Below are positions 16,744 through 25,886 of a stretch of DNA of 64,000 nucleotides, piece by piece; within the stretch, counting starts at the first letter, position 1; every line of letters starts with the position of its first letter. The DNA is from Undibacterium sp. KW1 (GTDB lineage: Bacteria; Pseudomonadota; Gammaproteobacteria; Burkholderiales; Burkholderiaceae_D), in NCBI RefSeq assembly GCF_009937955.1, contig NZ_AP018439.1, positions 1,612,001-1,676,000 on the forward strand. Reading direction: 5' to 3'. The translations under genes and the position numbers were made by a program. The notes below the pieces were generated by a model. The model saw only the letters and a program-made list of their open reading frames with translations. It was not told the origin of the DNA and did no database searches.

Positions 16744-18388
16744 AAAATCAGTGCAAAACTTCGATCAAATACCTTGCCCAGTTCTGGTGACCGATTGGGC
16801 AGGCAAAATACTATCAGCCAACCAAAGTTTGCTTAGTCTTACTGAACAAGATTTGGAAACCCTTGTTGACAGATCGATGGATGTACTTTTGCCCATGGCA
16901 AGCAGGATTTTCCTGCAGACGCATGTGATCCCAATGATACTGCGCGACGGGCAAATTCGTGAAATTCGCCTGCAATTGATCAGCAGTACTGGAACAAGAA
17001 TTCCTGTCTATGTCAATTGTCAAAAAACATCATTGATCGATGTTGAAAGTCTTACCTGGGTTTTTTATGTCACGATGGAGCGCAGCCGTTTCGAACATGA
17101 TTTGCTGCAGGCAAGGCAAAGAGCCGATGAGATGTCAGCAGAAAGTGCCAATAGGGAGAGGTTCATCCGAACGATCGCAGACGGCTTGCCAAGCATGATT
17201 GCCTATTGGGATATGAATTTGATTTGCAGGTTTGCAAATTCTGTGTATTTTAGATGGTTCGGTTTAGCGCCTTCAGAGATATTAGGCATGTCCATCAAAG
17301 ACTTGCTGGGAGAAGAGCTATTTTCACTGAATTTTCCATATATGCAGCGCGCACTTGCGGGGGAGCCACAGGAATTTGAGCGCGAAATAAAGAGACCGGA
17401 CGGTACTATAGGTTATACGCTCGCCAACTACATTCCTGATAGAGATCCAAGCGGCGAGATAATGGGTTTTTTTGCGCTTGTTACAAATATCACGAAAGTG
17501 CGGGAGGCAGATGCTGCAATTCGTCTCTCTGCTAGCGTATTTGAAGCGACCTCCGAAGGGATCATGGTCACTGACCCGCAATCGATCATCTTGTCGGTGA
17601 ATCAGGCGTTTACACGACTCACTGGCTACACTCAGGAAGAGGCTGTGGGGAAAAATGCGAATTTACTCAGTTCTTCTCGCCATAGTCCCGAGTTCTTTAG
17701 CAATCTTTACAAAGAATTGATTCTTTCTGGAAAATGGAAAGGTGATATCTGGAGTAAGCGCAAAGACGACACCATTTTTCTTGAAAAACTCTCCATTTCT
17801 GCCATAAAAAACGACGCAGGAGAAATCACGAAATATGTTGGTGTATTCGATGACATAACACTGCAGTGGGACAAAGAACAGTTGGTTCATCACATGGCTT
17901 TTCACGATAGCTTAACGGGCTTGCCAAACAGGTTATTGCTCGTCGAACGTCTAGGGCAGCACATCACCATGGCCGAACGTGAGAAACGGCAAATTGCATT
18001 GCTATTTTTAGATCTGGATGGCTTTAAATTAGTTAACGACGTCTTGGGACATGACATGGGCGACCATGTTCTCAAAACAGTGGCAGCAAGACTTGAAGAG
18101 CAACTGCGTGCCGCTGACACGGTGGCTCGTTTGGGCGGGGATGAATTTGTCATATTGCTAGACAATCCTGATAGTCGTGAGAGTATCTCCATCATTGCCT
18201 CGCGATTGATCGCAGTTATCAACGAACCTATCCTTAACGCAGGAAAAGACGCACGAGTAGGAACATCTATCGGCATAGCGTTGTTTAAAAATGAGGGGCA
18301 GTCACCAGATCAATTGCTCAAGCTTGCTGACGACGCCATGTATAAAGCAAAAAAATCTGGGAAGAATATTTTTGTTTTTTCAGATTGA
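16685..18388 (+). CDS. Triple-PAS diguanylate cyclase, putative partner of the RsbQ-like hydrolase
   Basis: Up to 567 residues from the earliest GTG; starts at ATG 16706 or GTG codons near 16733 and 16751 are equally possible, all overlapping or abutting the hydrolase gene. No membrane segment. Domains: PAS1 (QIPCPVLVTDWAGKILSANQSLL, about 27-130), a short coiled linker, PAS2 (LPSMIAYWDMNLICRFANSVYFRWFG, about 165-275), PAS3 (ATSEGIMVTDPQSIILSVNQAF region, about 285-395), GGDEF (about 405-565). The active motif GGDEF is intact (484-488) and the inhibitory RxxD site is present as RAAD five residues before it, so c-di-GMP synthesis with product feedback is expected. PAS1 with the upstream hydrolase mirrors RsbP-RsbQ, with cyclase output in place of the phosphatase. 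Confidence 0.88.
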   Translation: MNPRSSLMPFVNISAIVADKKSVQNFDQIPCPVLVTDWAGKILSANQSLLSLTEQDLETLVDRSMDVLLPMASRIFLQTHVIPMILRDGQIREIRLQLISSTGTRIPVYVNCQKTSLIDVESLTWVFYVTMERSRFEHDLLQARQRADEMSAESANRERFIRTIADGLPSMIAYWDMNLICRFANSVYFRWFGLAPSEILGMSIKDLLGEELFSLNFPYMQRALAGEPQEFEREIKRPDGTIGYTLANYIPDRDPSGEIMGFFALVTNITKVREADAAIRLSASVFEATSEGIMVTDPQSIILSVNQAFTRLTGYTQEEAVGKNANLLSSSRHSPEFFSNLYKELILSGKWKGDIWSKRKDDTIFLEKLSISAIKNDAGEITKYVGVFDDITLQWDKEQLVHHMAFHDSLTGLPNRLLLVERLGQHITMAEREKRQIALLFLDLDGFKLVNDVLGHDMGDHVLKTVAARLEEQLRAADTVARLGGDEFVILLDNPDSRESISIIASRLIAVINEPILNAGKDARVGTSIGIALFKNEGQSPDQLLKLADDAMYKAKKSGKNIFVFSD

Positions 18389-18400
18389 GATTAACAAAAA

Positions 18401-18427
18401 TGGGGTCACCCATTAGCCCCCGGTAGT
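18401..18427 (-). repeat. REP-like repeat, copy 3 (inverted)
   Basis: Exact reverse complement of copy 1 over 27 bases, starting 12 bases after the PAS-GGDEF stop codon. With copies 1 and 2 it brackets the hydrolase/cyclase pair in inverted orientation. Confidence 0.85.
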
Positions 18428-18828
18428 CAAGTAGCCGAACAACATACTCGCAACACACCGCGATAGTATTTACTGCGCCATCACATACTTGTTTCAAAAT
18501 GCCGTCGTGCCTTTTGCTTCAATGTGTGGTTGCGTGAATCGCACCAGTCACCCATGTGGATCTAGCGAAACATCAAGCTGGATTTCGCCCATTAACACAG
18601 CTACTCCAGAAGCATCTCAGTACCGCGTTGCGTCCAAGTGATGGGCAGATCTGTGGCTACCGGATTCGGTTCCAACCCCTTGTGGCTCGCATTGCAGACG
18701 ACTCATTGTAAAACAATCATTATGATGGCAGATACTGCGTGTCCAATCAGTTCTGATGGCTTGTGATCCAACCCCAATCTCTGGCTCACGCAGTGCTGCC
18801 AACTCTCAGGTGTAATTTGCCGCCCATA

Positions 18829-18858
18829 AAAAAACGCCGGATCACCCCGGCGTTTTTT
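18829..18858. terminator. Terminator downstream of the TonB-dependent receptor
   Basis: AAAAAACGCCGG pairs with CCGGCGTTTTTT around ATCACC. T-runs on both strands make it bidirectional; its clear customer is the receptor gene on the minus strand, which stops 17 bases away. Confidence 0.88.
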
Positions 18859-18874
18859 ATCAGCTTAACAAAGA

Positions 18875-21145
18875 TCAGAAGTTAGCCTTGAACTGTACGC
18901 CGTAGTTGCGTGGTTCGTTCAGGATACCTGTCAGGTTGTTGAAGTCGATGGCGGCAATGACTTGTTGCTTGTTGGTGATGTTGCGACCATAAGCAGCGAG
19001 TTCATATTTGCCATCAGCCCACATGTAAGCCAGGCGCAGGCCGCCTTCGAGCATGGATTTGGCTTTGTATTCCTTGGCTTCATACAGGAACATATTGTAG
19101 GAATCTTTGTAAGACCAGTCTGTGCTGGCGTACAAAGTGCCTTCGCCGATTTGTGTGGAATAACGCAGCGAGAAGTTGCCTACCCATTTAGGTGCGCGTG
19201 GCAGTGGATTGCCACCGATCAGCACTGTGCCTTTGACCGGGCCTGCAGGATTTGTCACTGTACAGCCGTTACCGCAAGGGGCGACGAACAGTTTGTCATC
19301 CTTGATTTCGGTGTCGTTATAGCTGATACCCAAAGTGGTTTTCCAGTTGCGGCTCAGGTTAGCCTGCAAATCCATTTCAAAGCCCTGACCAACGGCTTTG
19401 TCTGCATTCACCAGCTTGTTCTGATTCACGCCACCGCTACCTGCTGTCAACTGCAAGTCTTTGGCTGTATATTGGAATACCGTTGCGCTGATACGTGCGG
19501 TGTTATCCAGGATGTCTTTCTTGATACCAGCTTCGAAAGACAGGGTTTTTTCTGAATTGGCGACGGAGATGCTGTCACCAAACAAGACGCGACCCTGAAT
19601 ACTTGGTGCGCGGTAGCCAGTAGCGATACGGGCAAATACGGATGTTGCCTTATCCAGTGTGTAGTTCGCACCTATGTCCCAACTGATGTTGGTGGCAGAT
19701 GGGTTGGCTCTGAACAAAGGTGTGCCAGGTGTGCCCAGGGCTGTACCGGGTGTCCAGGTGCGTTGCGCATCAAAGTCTTTTTTATCGCTGGTATAACGCA
19801 AGCCGCCGCGCAGTTTGAACTGGTCGGTAACCGCATAGTTCACAGTACCGAAGGCTGCCCAGGATTTTGCACTTTGATGTTGAACTGCATAACCGTCTTG
19901 TGGATTGCCTGGTGCCAGGGAATTGAAGTCGAAGCTATCTACTTGCAGTTCTTCACTGAAGTAATACAAGCCACCTATCCATTGCAGCGCGTCTTTAGTA
20001 TTGGATTCAACGCGGAACTCTTGCGTGATCTGTTTCAAACTAGGCAAGCCATCTGCAGTTTCAGATGGGAATGGGATAAAGCCAGGGCCCATGGAAGAAG
20101 CGAACGATGCGCCATAACCACCATCGACGTCAGCGCGGCTATAGAATTTTGCCTTGTCATACGCAGTGATGGAATGCAGACTCATGCCTGGCATATCCCA
20201 GCGCAAACGGACGCTGCCACCGGAAGATTGCAGCTTCTGGCTGTTCAAGCCATCCGTTGGGTAGCTGGCATAGTCAAAGCCAGGAACAATATTGTTTGTT
20301 CCTTTTTGGATGATGTTGGCGCGGAACAGAGTGGCGTTACCAGACATGTCGCGGCCATGCAAATTCACCAGGGCGCTGAAATCACCGTTTTTATACGAAA
20401 ATTGCAGGCGGGCTGCGTTATCGCGGTAGCCCTCGAGGTTTTTCTCGCCGGTGGAACGTGGATTGGTGACGCGGTCATCACGTGTCTGTGATTGTGCCGA
20501 GAAGCGCATTGCCCAGTCTGGATTCAGTGGCACGTTGATCGCGCCTTCCAGATTGATCGCTTTGTAATTACCAAAGCCGATATTGCCATAGCCTTCAAAA
20601 CGACGGGTAGGTTTGGCGGAGTCGAACTTCAGTACACCAGCTGGCGAATTGCGGCCAAACAGCGTGCCTTGTGGGCCGCGCAGGATTTCAACCTGATCTA
20701 CGTCAAATACAGGGAAGCCTTTCAACATAGGGCTTTCTTGCACGACGTCGTCATACACCAGGCCAACTGGCTGGGATGCGTTCAGATCGAAATCGGTATT
20801 GCCCAGACCACGGATGTAGAAGCGTGGGAAGGAGCGGCCAAAGTCGGATTCCACGTTCAGGCTGGGTACGCGCGCCGCCAGGAAGCGGATATCCTGACCA
20901 CTGGCATTGTAAGTGTCGAGCGCTTCGCCTTTGATGGCAGAAATGGACATCGGTACTTCCTTGATGTTTTCTGCACGGCGGTTGGCGGTAACGATGACTG
21001 TTTCCAGTTGCGTACCATCATTTTTTGCTGCAGGCGTGGCAGTCTGAGCCCAGGCAGCTTGCATGGGGAAGGCTGCAGCAACCGCCAGGGCGATCACGCT
21101 GAAGCTGACTCCCTTGTGCAATTGCTGAGAAATAGTTTTGCGCAT
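18875..21145 (-). CDS. TonB-dependent outer membrane receptor
   Basis: A 756-residue outer-membrane transporter powered by TonB-ExbBD. Signal peptide of about 33 residues (basic start, then VIALAVAAAFPMQAAWA, cut before QTATP). A TonB-box-like ETVIVTA at about 48-54 precedes the plug domain (VPMSISAIKGEALD to LRGPQGTLFGRNSPAG), then the 22-strand barrel ends in the classical C-terminal aromatic VQFKANF. The substrate is not recognisable from sequence. A LacI-type palindrome 105 bases upstream suggests induction by a sugar, as for maltodextrin or sucrose receptors, but no sugar gene or LacI regulator is near. The gene stands alone between gene-poor stretches. Confidence 0.92.
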   Translation of the reverse strand: MRKTISQQLHKGVSFSVIALAVAAAFPMQAAWAQTATPAAKNDGTQLETVIVTANRRAENIKEVPMSISAIKGEALDTYNASGQDIRFLAARVPSLNVESDFGRSFPRFYIRGLGNTDFDLNASQPVGLVYDDVVQESPMLKGFPVFDVDQVEILRGPQGTLFGRNSPAGVLKFDSAKPTRRFEGYGNIGFGNYKAINLEGAINVPLNPDWAMRFSAQSQTRDDRVTNPRSTGEKNLEGYRDNAARLQFSYKNGDFSALVNLHGRDMSGNATLFRANIIQKGTNNIVPGFDYASYPTDGLNSQKLQSSGGSVRLRWDMPGMSLHSITAYDKAKFYSRADVDGGYGASFASSMGPGFIPFPSETADGLPSLKQITQEFRVESNTKDALQWIGGLYYFSEELQVDSFDFNSLAPGNPQDGYAVQHQSAKSWAAFGTVNYAVTDQFKLRGGLRYTSDKKDFDAQRTWTPGTALGTPGTPLFRANPSATNISWDIGANYTLDKATSVFARIATGYRAPSIQGRVLFGDSISVANSEKTLSFEAGIKKDILDNTARISATVFQYTAKDLQLTAGSGGVNQNKLVNADKAVGQGFEMDLQANLSRNWKTTLGISYNDTEIKDDKLFVAPCGNGCTVTNPAGPVKGTVLIGGNPLPRAPKWVGNFSLRYSTQIGEGTLYASTDWSYKDSYNMFLYEAKEYKAKSMLEGGLRLAYMWADGKYELAAYGRNITNKQQVIAAIDFNNLTGILNEPRNYGVQFKANF

Positions 21146-21249
21146 GTTAAATTCCCAAGTTGATGTTAATCGATGATGTTCTGAAATGGTGCACTCGCAC
21201 CATCCCTGAAATGGGGCGTGGTGAAATCGGGGATTTCGCTACGAGCGCC

Positions 21250-21279
21250 ACCGCAAACGTTTGCGTAATCGTTTGCGGT
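21250..21279. promoter_or_regulatory. LacI-family operator-like palindromes upstream of the TonB receptor
   Basis: CGCAAACGTTTGCG at 21252-21265 is a perfect 14-base palindrome with the central CG typical of LacI/GalR-family operators. ACCGCAAACG (21250-21259) is also the exact reverse complement of CGTTTGCGGT (21270-21279), giving a second, wider dyad sharing the left half. Two overlapping operator registers, or one operator plus a half site, are possible. The site is 105 bases before the receptor start. Confidence 0.7.
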
Positions 21280-21999
21280 GCGGCGAATCTGTTATCTCTC
21301 TAGCCAGCAAACAAGTCAAGAATTACTTAAATCCAAATAAGGAAATAAGCTTTTTGCTGCAAAAATGTTGCGGATTTCAAACAACATTCTTGCGGCAAGG
21401 AATTTGTTTTTTTGTGGCTGGCATGCTTGAAAATGGGGCATTGAAAAGTTTGGACCCAAATTTGACCTCATTTTTAGTTAATTAAGTGGTCTTGATGCCG
21501 GTCATATTGGCATGAAAAATTTCATTGAAGGGATGAGAAAATGAAAAAATACTGGCATGAATTCAGTATGAATTAGTTCGAGGAATGTTACTTTTTCTTT
21601 TACACTAGATCGTGTTCCATGTGCGCCAATTTATTTGGTAGCTCAGGGTTTATTCTGACTTGAGAAGTGTCGAGATTCTTGCCCGCACAGGGACAGACAT
21701 AAATATCGAGGGCTGAGTAAAACGGCTGAGTTTCGATAAGTGCTTGCTGAGTGCAGCGACTGTCCTCGGGATGATTGACGGTATTCATATTATTTGGGGT
21801 TTTTGTGGCAAGGTCTGAAATAGCAGGCGAAATTTGGAAGCAGAATATGGATAGTGGCAGCAGCATTCATGCTGGGCGGTATATATTGAACGCCATTTTT
21901 TTGCTTGAAACAGGTCATGCCTCTTTTGGATAAGGAAAACTGGAAATTGTTTGATGCATAGTTGATAATTTATAGAATAATTATTTATCCAGTTTCTTG
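21280..21999. other. AT-rich gene-poor stretch
   Basis: About 700 bases with no supported gene. The region is rich in A/T runs compared with its neighbours. A minus-strand open frame at 21600-21788 (62 codons, containing DIYVCPCAGKNLD) has no ribosome site and no known relative that I recognise; I leave it uncalled. No tRNA, hairpin terminator or repeat was found. Confidence 0.5.
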
Positions 22000-22317
22000 A
22001 TGAGTTTTACTATGCAACGTGGTCATGAACGTTTTGGCGTGCCAGAAGAAAACCTGAGGGCTGCAAAAAAATGGGCCGAAAAACAAAAAAATACTGAGAT
22101 TTCTCAGTGTTACGTACCTACTCGCAAGGAAGTCGCTAAATTAGGACGCCAAAAAATCACTAAAATTCTTGTGAACTGGATGTGCCATAGTCCAGTCGAG
22201 ATTATCCCCAGTCGAAGCCAGATTGTCGAAGTAAGGGACATCCTGCTGGCACGCGAGGATGCCAGTAGTCTCAGTAATGTCATAACGATGTGCAATTACT
22301 ACATTGCTAACGACTAA
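22000..22317 (+). CDS. Small hypothetical protein
   Basis: A 105-residue basic soluble protein (or 101 residues from the ATG at 22012). No signal peptide or membrane segment. Sequence features: RGHERFGVPEENLRAAKKWAEK at the start, a Lys/Arg-rich middle (RKEVAKLGRQKITKILVNW) and an even-charged C-terminus. I do not recognise the family. The ribosome site is weak. It is flanked by AT-rich sequence, and a stem-loop oriented for the minus strand follows at 22345. It might be an accessory gene; a real protein is likely given the length without stop and the ordinary residue mix. Confidence 0.45.
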   Translation: MSFTMQRGHERFGVPEENLRAAKKWAEKQKNTEISQCYVPTRKEVAKLGRQKITKILVNWMCHSPVEIIPSRSQIVEVRDILLAREDASSLSNVITMCNYYIAND

Positions 22318-22337
22318 ATCACCGCAAGATTTTTGAT

Positions 22338-22515
22338 ATAAAAAAAGCAGCCTTGAGAGGCTGCTTAAAAAACGAAACCGACATCGAGGAGATGTTTCCG
22401 AGAATATAGCATGCAGGTATTACAGTTCAGTGACGCCTGCTTGCATTGTTGCTAGCTAAAAACAAGCTGGCGCTTTTCGGGGATTCATTCTGAAAGTCAC
22501 GCCGTACAGGAAAAT
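22338..22515 (-). ncRNA. Candidate small RNA on the minus strand
   Basis: Read on the minus strand: a sigma-70-like promoter, TTATCA (22543-22548) and TATAAC (22520-22525) 17 bases apart, then about 175 bases without a useful open frame. Next comes a small hairpin ACATC-TCCTC-GATGT (22381-22395), whose loop is complementary to Shine-Dalgarno sequences. Last is the stem AAGCAGCC / GGCTGCTT (22345-22366) with a run of seven U. No gene on that strand needs this terminator. This is a prediction from parts; no family match is claimed. Confidence 0.45.
22345..22366 (-). terminator. Rho-independent terminator oriented to the minus strand
   Basis: Eight-base stem AAGCAGCC / GGCTGCTT with a six-base loop. 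On the minus strand it is followed by at least seven T; on the plus strand it is followed by A, so it cannot serve the preceding plus-strand gene as a standard terminator. Confidence 0.7.
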
Positions 22516-22601
22516 TTTTGTTATACATTCCTATGCAGGCAGTGATAAGCCAATACTTTTCGACCACACCGTAATGTTCCTTTCAAAATTCCTTTAATAT
22601 C

Positions 22602-25307
22602 GTGACTACCTCACATCTCATTACTTCTATCAGGAAGTGGACAAAAGAGCACGCTCTTTTGAGATACAGTTGCACATTTATTGTTGGATGGTCAATTGTC
22701 TTCCTTGTTCTCGTCCTAGCCTTCTGGCGTTCGCATTATTCCGCTATAGACAGAGATAAAAAACAAATGAGGGCAAATGCGCTTAAAGATGTCGCCTCTC
22801 TGTCGCGTGCGTACGCGCAATATCTTACCCGCACAATTGAGCAAATTGACCAGGTCAGCATGCATGTGAAATATGACTGGGAACATTCCAGGCATTCCCT
22901 GAGACTGGAAGAGCAAAGATCTCAAGGATTATTCATCGCTCCACAGTTTGAGCTGGTCGCCATCCTGGACGCTAAAGGTAAGCCGGTTACCTCGACTGTG
23001 CCTGTGGAAAAATGGCAGGACACGACATTGAGGGGGCAGTTTTACTATCATCAAAACAATAACTCCAGTGCGATGCAAATAGGCCTTCCGGCTGTTATTA
23101 ACAGTTCTGGCAAGCTCGTCATTCAATTTACGCGCAGGCTGGAAACAGCTGACGAAACATTTGATGGAATAGTCGTTATTTCGGTGGAGCCATCCTATTT
23201 TTCTTCTTTCTATGATAGTCAAAGCCTCGGTAAAAATGGATTAATCGCCATTCTGGCAAGCGATGGCTCGATAGGCGCAAGCAGGCTGGGAGATGTCATT
23301 CCTTTTGGCGGCGGCAACGTATTCACGCAAGATATTCAATTCAAAACAACGGTCGGTTCAGACGAATTTTCTGGGCCATCGACTTTCGTTGATCAGCAGA
23401 CCCGCATATTGGGTTGGCAAAGCGTTGATGCCTTTTCACTCACTGCAGTCGTTGGCCTGGATGAACAGGAACTATTTGGTAATTACCAGGCCATTTGGGC
23501 GCTATCTAAAAAGACGACTGTCACGACAACAATCGCACTTTTCCTGTTCGGCTCAATCGCCGCTTTTATATCGACCAGGCTCGCCTGGAAAAAGTATCAG
23601 GCCAAGCAGGTCCGCGATACTTATCGCCTCGCTACGGAAGCGACCGATGAAGGCTTTTACATGATGACTGCACTCAGAGACGTGCACGGAAAAATCGTTG
23701 ATTTCCAGGTAGTCGATTGTAATGTTCGCGGGGCTTTGTTTTTTGGACTCAATCGCGAAGAGCTCATAGGAATGAAGATGTCGTCCTTGCAGGGGGAAAT
23801 TTACTTCAGCAAATTAATGCAAATTTATTCCCGCGCGATGGAAACTGGCTTTTACGAGGATGAGTACGAATTATCTGAACTCAGTCCTTTGAACATGGCA
23901 TGGGCCAGACGCCGACTCACGCGTTCTGGTTCTGGTCTGGCTGTCACAATACAAGATATCAGCGAAAGAAAAGAGGCCGAGCGTGAACTTCAACGTCTGG
24001 CCACCAGGGACGTGATGACTGGTTTATATAACCGGCACTGGTTGATGGAATATTTGCCAAAGGCGATACACAGAGCAAAAACTAGCAAGCAAATGCTGGC
24101 GTTGCTGTTTATTGATCTCGACGGCTTCAAGAACGTCAACGACTCGCAAGGTCATATAGCTGGCGATCAGTTATTGAAATCTGTTGCTTCACGTTTGTTA
24201 TCGGTATTGCGGCCATCTGACAATGTTGTCCGGTTAGGTGGCGATGAATTCCTGGTAGTGCTGGAACCGGTAGAGCTAGATAGCCAGTCTGCCCGCGTTG
24301 CAGAGCGTATAGGCGATGCTTTCCAGAAGCCGTTCTGGTGGGAGCGTCAAAAGAATCAGATCGGTGCATCCATCGGTATCAGTATGTATCCTGTTGATGG
24401 TGATACGACTGAGATACTGCTAAAGAATGCAGATATTGCCATGTATTCGGTCAAGGCCACAGGAAAGGGGCACTACAATTTCTTCAAACCGGAGCTCTAT
24501 GAAAAATTAAAAGTTCGTGTTGATATGGAGCGTGCACTTGAGCATGCAATAGAAGAAGATCAATTCGTGTTGTTCTATCAACCGCGAGTCAATGCGTTGA
24601 CTGGAAAAATGACCAGTATGGAGGCACTGATAAGATGGATGCGCCCGGATCATGGCCTGGTTCCTCCGGTAGAGTTTATTCCTCTTGCAGAATCGAATGG
24701 AATGATACTGCGCCTGGGTGAAATCGTCATGGCAAAGGCATGTGCTCAGATCGCGGCTTGGCAAGCCGCATCTTTACCAGTAGTGCCTGTTTCAATCAAT
24801 GTCTCGGCCAAGCAATTCAGTGCGGGTTCTCTCCCTAAGAAACTGGCTGACTGTCTGCAAAGTTGGGGTATTGATTCTAATCTTCTGGAAGTCGAAATTA
24901 CCGAATCTGCCATGATGGGTGAAGATAATGCCATTCTTGCGGATCTTTGCGATATACGCGAGCTAGGCATTAAATTGCTGGTTGATGATTTTGGGACAGG
25001 ATATTCCTCACTATCACAACTCCAGCGACTGGACATGGATATCTTGAAAATAGACAGGGTTTTCACCAATGAACTCACGAAGTCTAAAGAGGGTGAGATT
25101 TTCTTTAAAGCGATAGTATCCATGGCGCACGCACTGGATATGACCGTTGTTGCTGAAGGTGTGGAAACTCAGGAGCAAGTGGACGCTCTCCAGCAGCTCA
25201 ACTGTGATGAAATTCAAGGCTATTTTATCTCTCGCCCGGTATCAGCAAACTACGTGCCTGATTTGATGTTGAAACCATTTCTACTACCGCTGGCAGTGAA
25301 TCCATAG
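22602..25307 (+). CDS. Membrane-bound GGDEF-EAL cyclic-di-GMP protein with periplasmic sensor
   Basis: A 901-residue protein starting at a GTG. TM1 (about 24-44) and TM2 (about 307-327) enclose a periplasmic double-Cache-like sensor domain of about 260 residues. A PAS domain (about 345-455, TEATDEGFYMMTALRDVHGK and the following VVDCN) leads to GGDEF and EAL. GGDEF is intact (546-550) with RxxD (RPSD) before it. EAL starts near 640 with MEALIRW (E674), then SINVSAKQF, EITESAMM, DDFGTGYSSL, DILKIDR and AEGVET, all catalytic positions present. It may make, degrade or switch c-di-GMP. It stands alone after the candidate small RNA; the chemoreceptor follows on the same strand. Confidence 0.92.
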   Translation: MTTSHLITSIRKWTKEHALLRYSCTFIVGWSIVFLVLVLAFWRSHYSAIDRDKKQMRANALKDVASLSRAYAQYLTRTIEQIDQVSMHVKYDWEHSRHSLRLEEQRSQGLFIAPQFELVAILDAKGKPVTSTVPVEKWQDTTLRGQFYYHQNNNSSAMQIGLPAVINSSGKLVIQFTRRLETADETFDGIVVISVEPSYFSSFYDSQSLGKNGLIAILASDGSIGASRLGDVIPFGGGNVFTQDIQFKTTVGSDEFSGPSTFVDQQTRILGWQSVDAFSLTAVVGLDEQELFGNYQAIWALSKKTTVTTTIALFLFGSIAAFISTRLAWKKYQAKQVRDTYRLATEATDEGFYMMTALRDVHGKIVDFQVVDCNVRGALFFGLNREELIGMKMSSLQGEIYFSKLMQIYSRAMETGFYEDEYELSELSPLNMAWARRRLTRSGSGLAVTIQDISERKEAERELQRLATRDVMTGLYNRHWLMEYLPKAIHRAKTSKQMLALLFIDLDGFKNVNDSQGHIAGDQLLKSVASRLLSVLRPSDNVVRLGGDEFLVVLEPVELDSQSARVAERIGDAFQKPFWWERQKNQIGASIGISMYPVDGDTTEILLKNADIAMYSVKATGKGHYNFFKPELYEKLKVRVDMERALEHAIEEDQFVLFYQPRVNALTGKMTSMEALIRWMRPDHGLVPPVEFIPLAESNGMILRLGEIVMAKACAQIAAWQAASLPVVPVSINVSAKQFSAGSLPKKLADCLQSWGIDSNLLEVEITESAMMGEDNAILADLCDIRELGIKLLVDDFGTGYSSLSQLQRLDMDILKIDRVFTNELTKSKEGEIFFKAIVSMAHALDMTVVAEGVETQEQVDALQQLNCDEIQGYFISRPVSANYVPDLMLKPFLLPLAVNP

Positions 25308-25494
25308 TGGCAGTGCATAGCATTTGGGTTTGATCAAATGAACCAAAAAAACATGCAAAAATTGAGCGCAAAGATGTGAAAGTAACAAATCCTGGTCGCT
25401 AATCCGGTGTATTCTCTTCTTTGCAAAAGCTTGCGGGAATGATGAACAGGATTGGTTATCTTTCCTCTTTTAACCGATGGATATGGAGATTCAC

Positions 25495-25722
25495 ATGTCA
25501 GCTAGCCATTTGAAATTTTTGCAAAACATCGAAGAAGTGAAAACGCCGAATATCCATAGCAGAACCGATTCTGCGACTGAGACCAAGGTTGAGCACGGCA
25601 TTTCTCTGCAGCAGACAGTAGGAACAGCATGTGCACTTGAGTATCTGCGGGCACATGGTGTACCGCGTCAGGTTACCCAGCGAGTCTTGACCCAACCAGA
25701 GCACCGTCGAAGCTGCGCATAA
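25495..25722 (+). CDS. Small hypothetical protein
   Basis: A 75-residue protein. GGAG at 25485-25488, six bases before the ATG at 25495, selects this start over ATG codons at 25477 and 25483. The C-terminal half, TACALEYLRAHGVPRQVTQRVLTQPEHRR, looks like a short conserved module seen at the end of small Oxalobacteraceae proteins of unknown role; this is recollection, not a search. No signal peptide or membrane segment. It lies between two signalling genes but shows no domain of that kind. Confidence 0.6.
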   Translation: MSASHLKFLQNIEEVKTPNIHSRTDSATETKVEHGISLQQTVGTACALEYLRAHGVPRQVTQRVLTQPEHRRSCA

Positions 25723-25886
25723 ACGCGAACGGTATCTGTGCCTTAGATTGCTGCTGTACTTTAAAAGACGTAACCATTTGTGACACCGCAGTCATGAAAA
25801 TGACATAAAGCAAGCGCATCATTGCTGCAATGCAATAAATCGTTTCAACCTTGAAGCGACGCATGTTTTATTGGGGTGACCACGCC

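Larger units (their letters stand above)
18389..18874. other. Gene-poor stretch with REP-like copy 3
   Basis: Apart from the repeat at 18401-18427 and the terminator at 18829-18858 nothing is supported. Short open pieces on the minus strand (for example 18598-18690, reading SHKGLEPNPV then PITWTQRGTEMLLE) look like a decayed coding remnant, but I could not assign them. Confidence 0.5.

Noticed and set aside
19763..21163. Two long plus-strand frames opposite the TonB-dependent receptor
   Set aside because: Residue content is unnatural (Cys, Trp and His rich) and both lie entirely inside the receptor gene.
21600..21866. Minus frame of 88 codons in the AT-rich gap
   Set aside because: Reads partly like a protein (DIYVCPCAGKNLD) but neither possible start has a ribosome site and no relative is recognised; kept out of the gene list.
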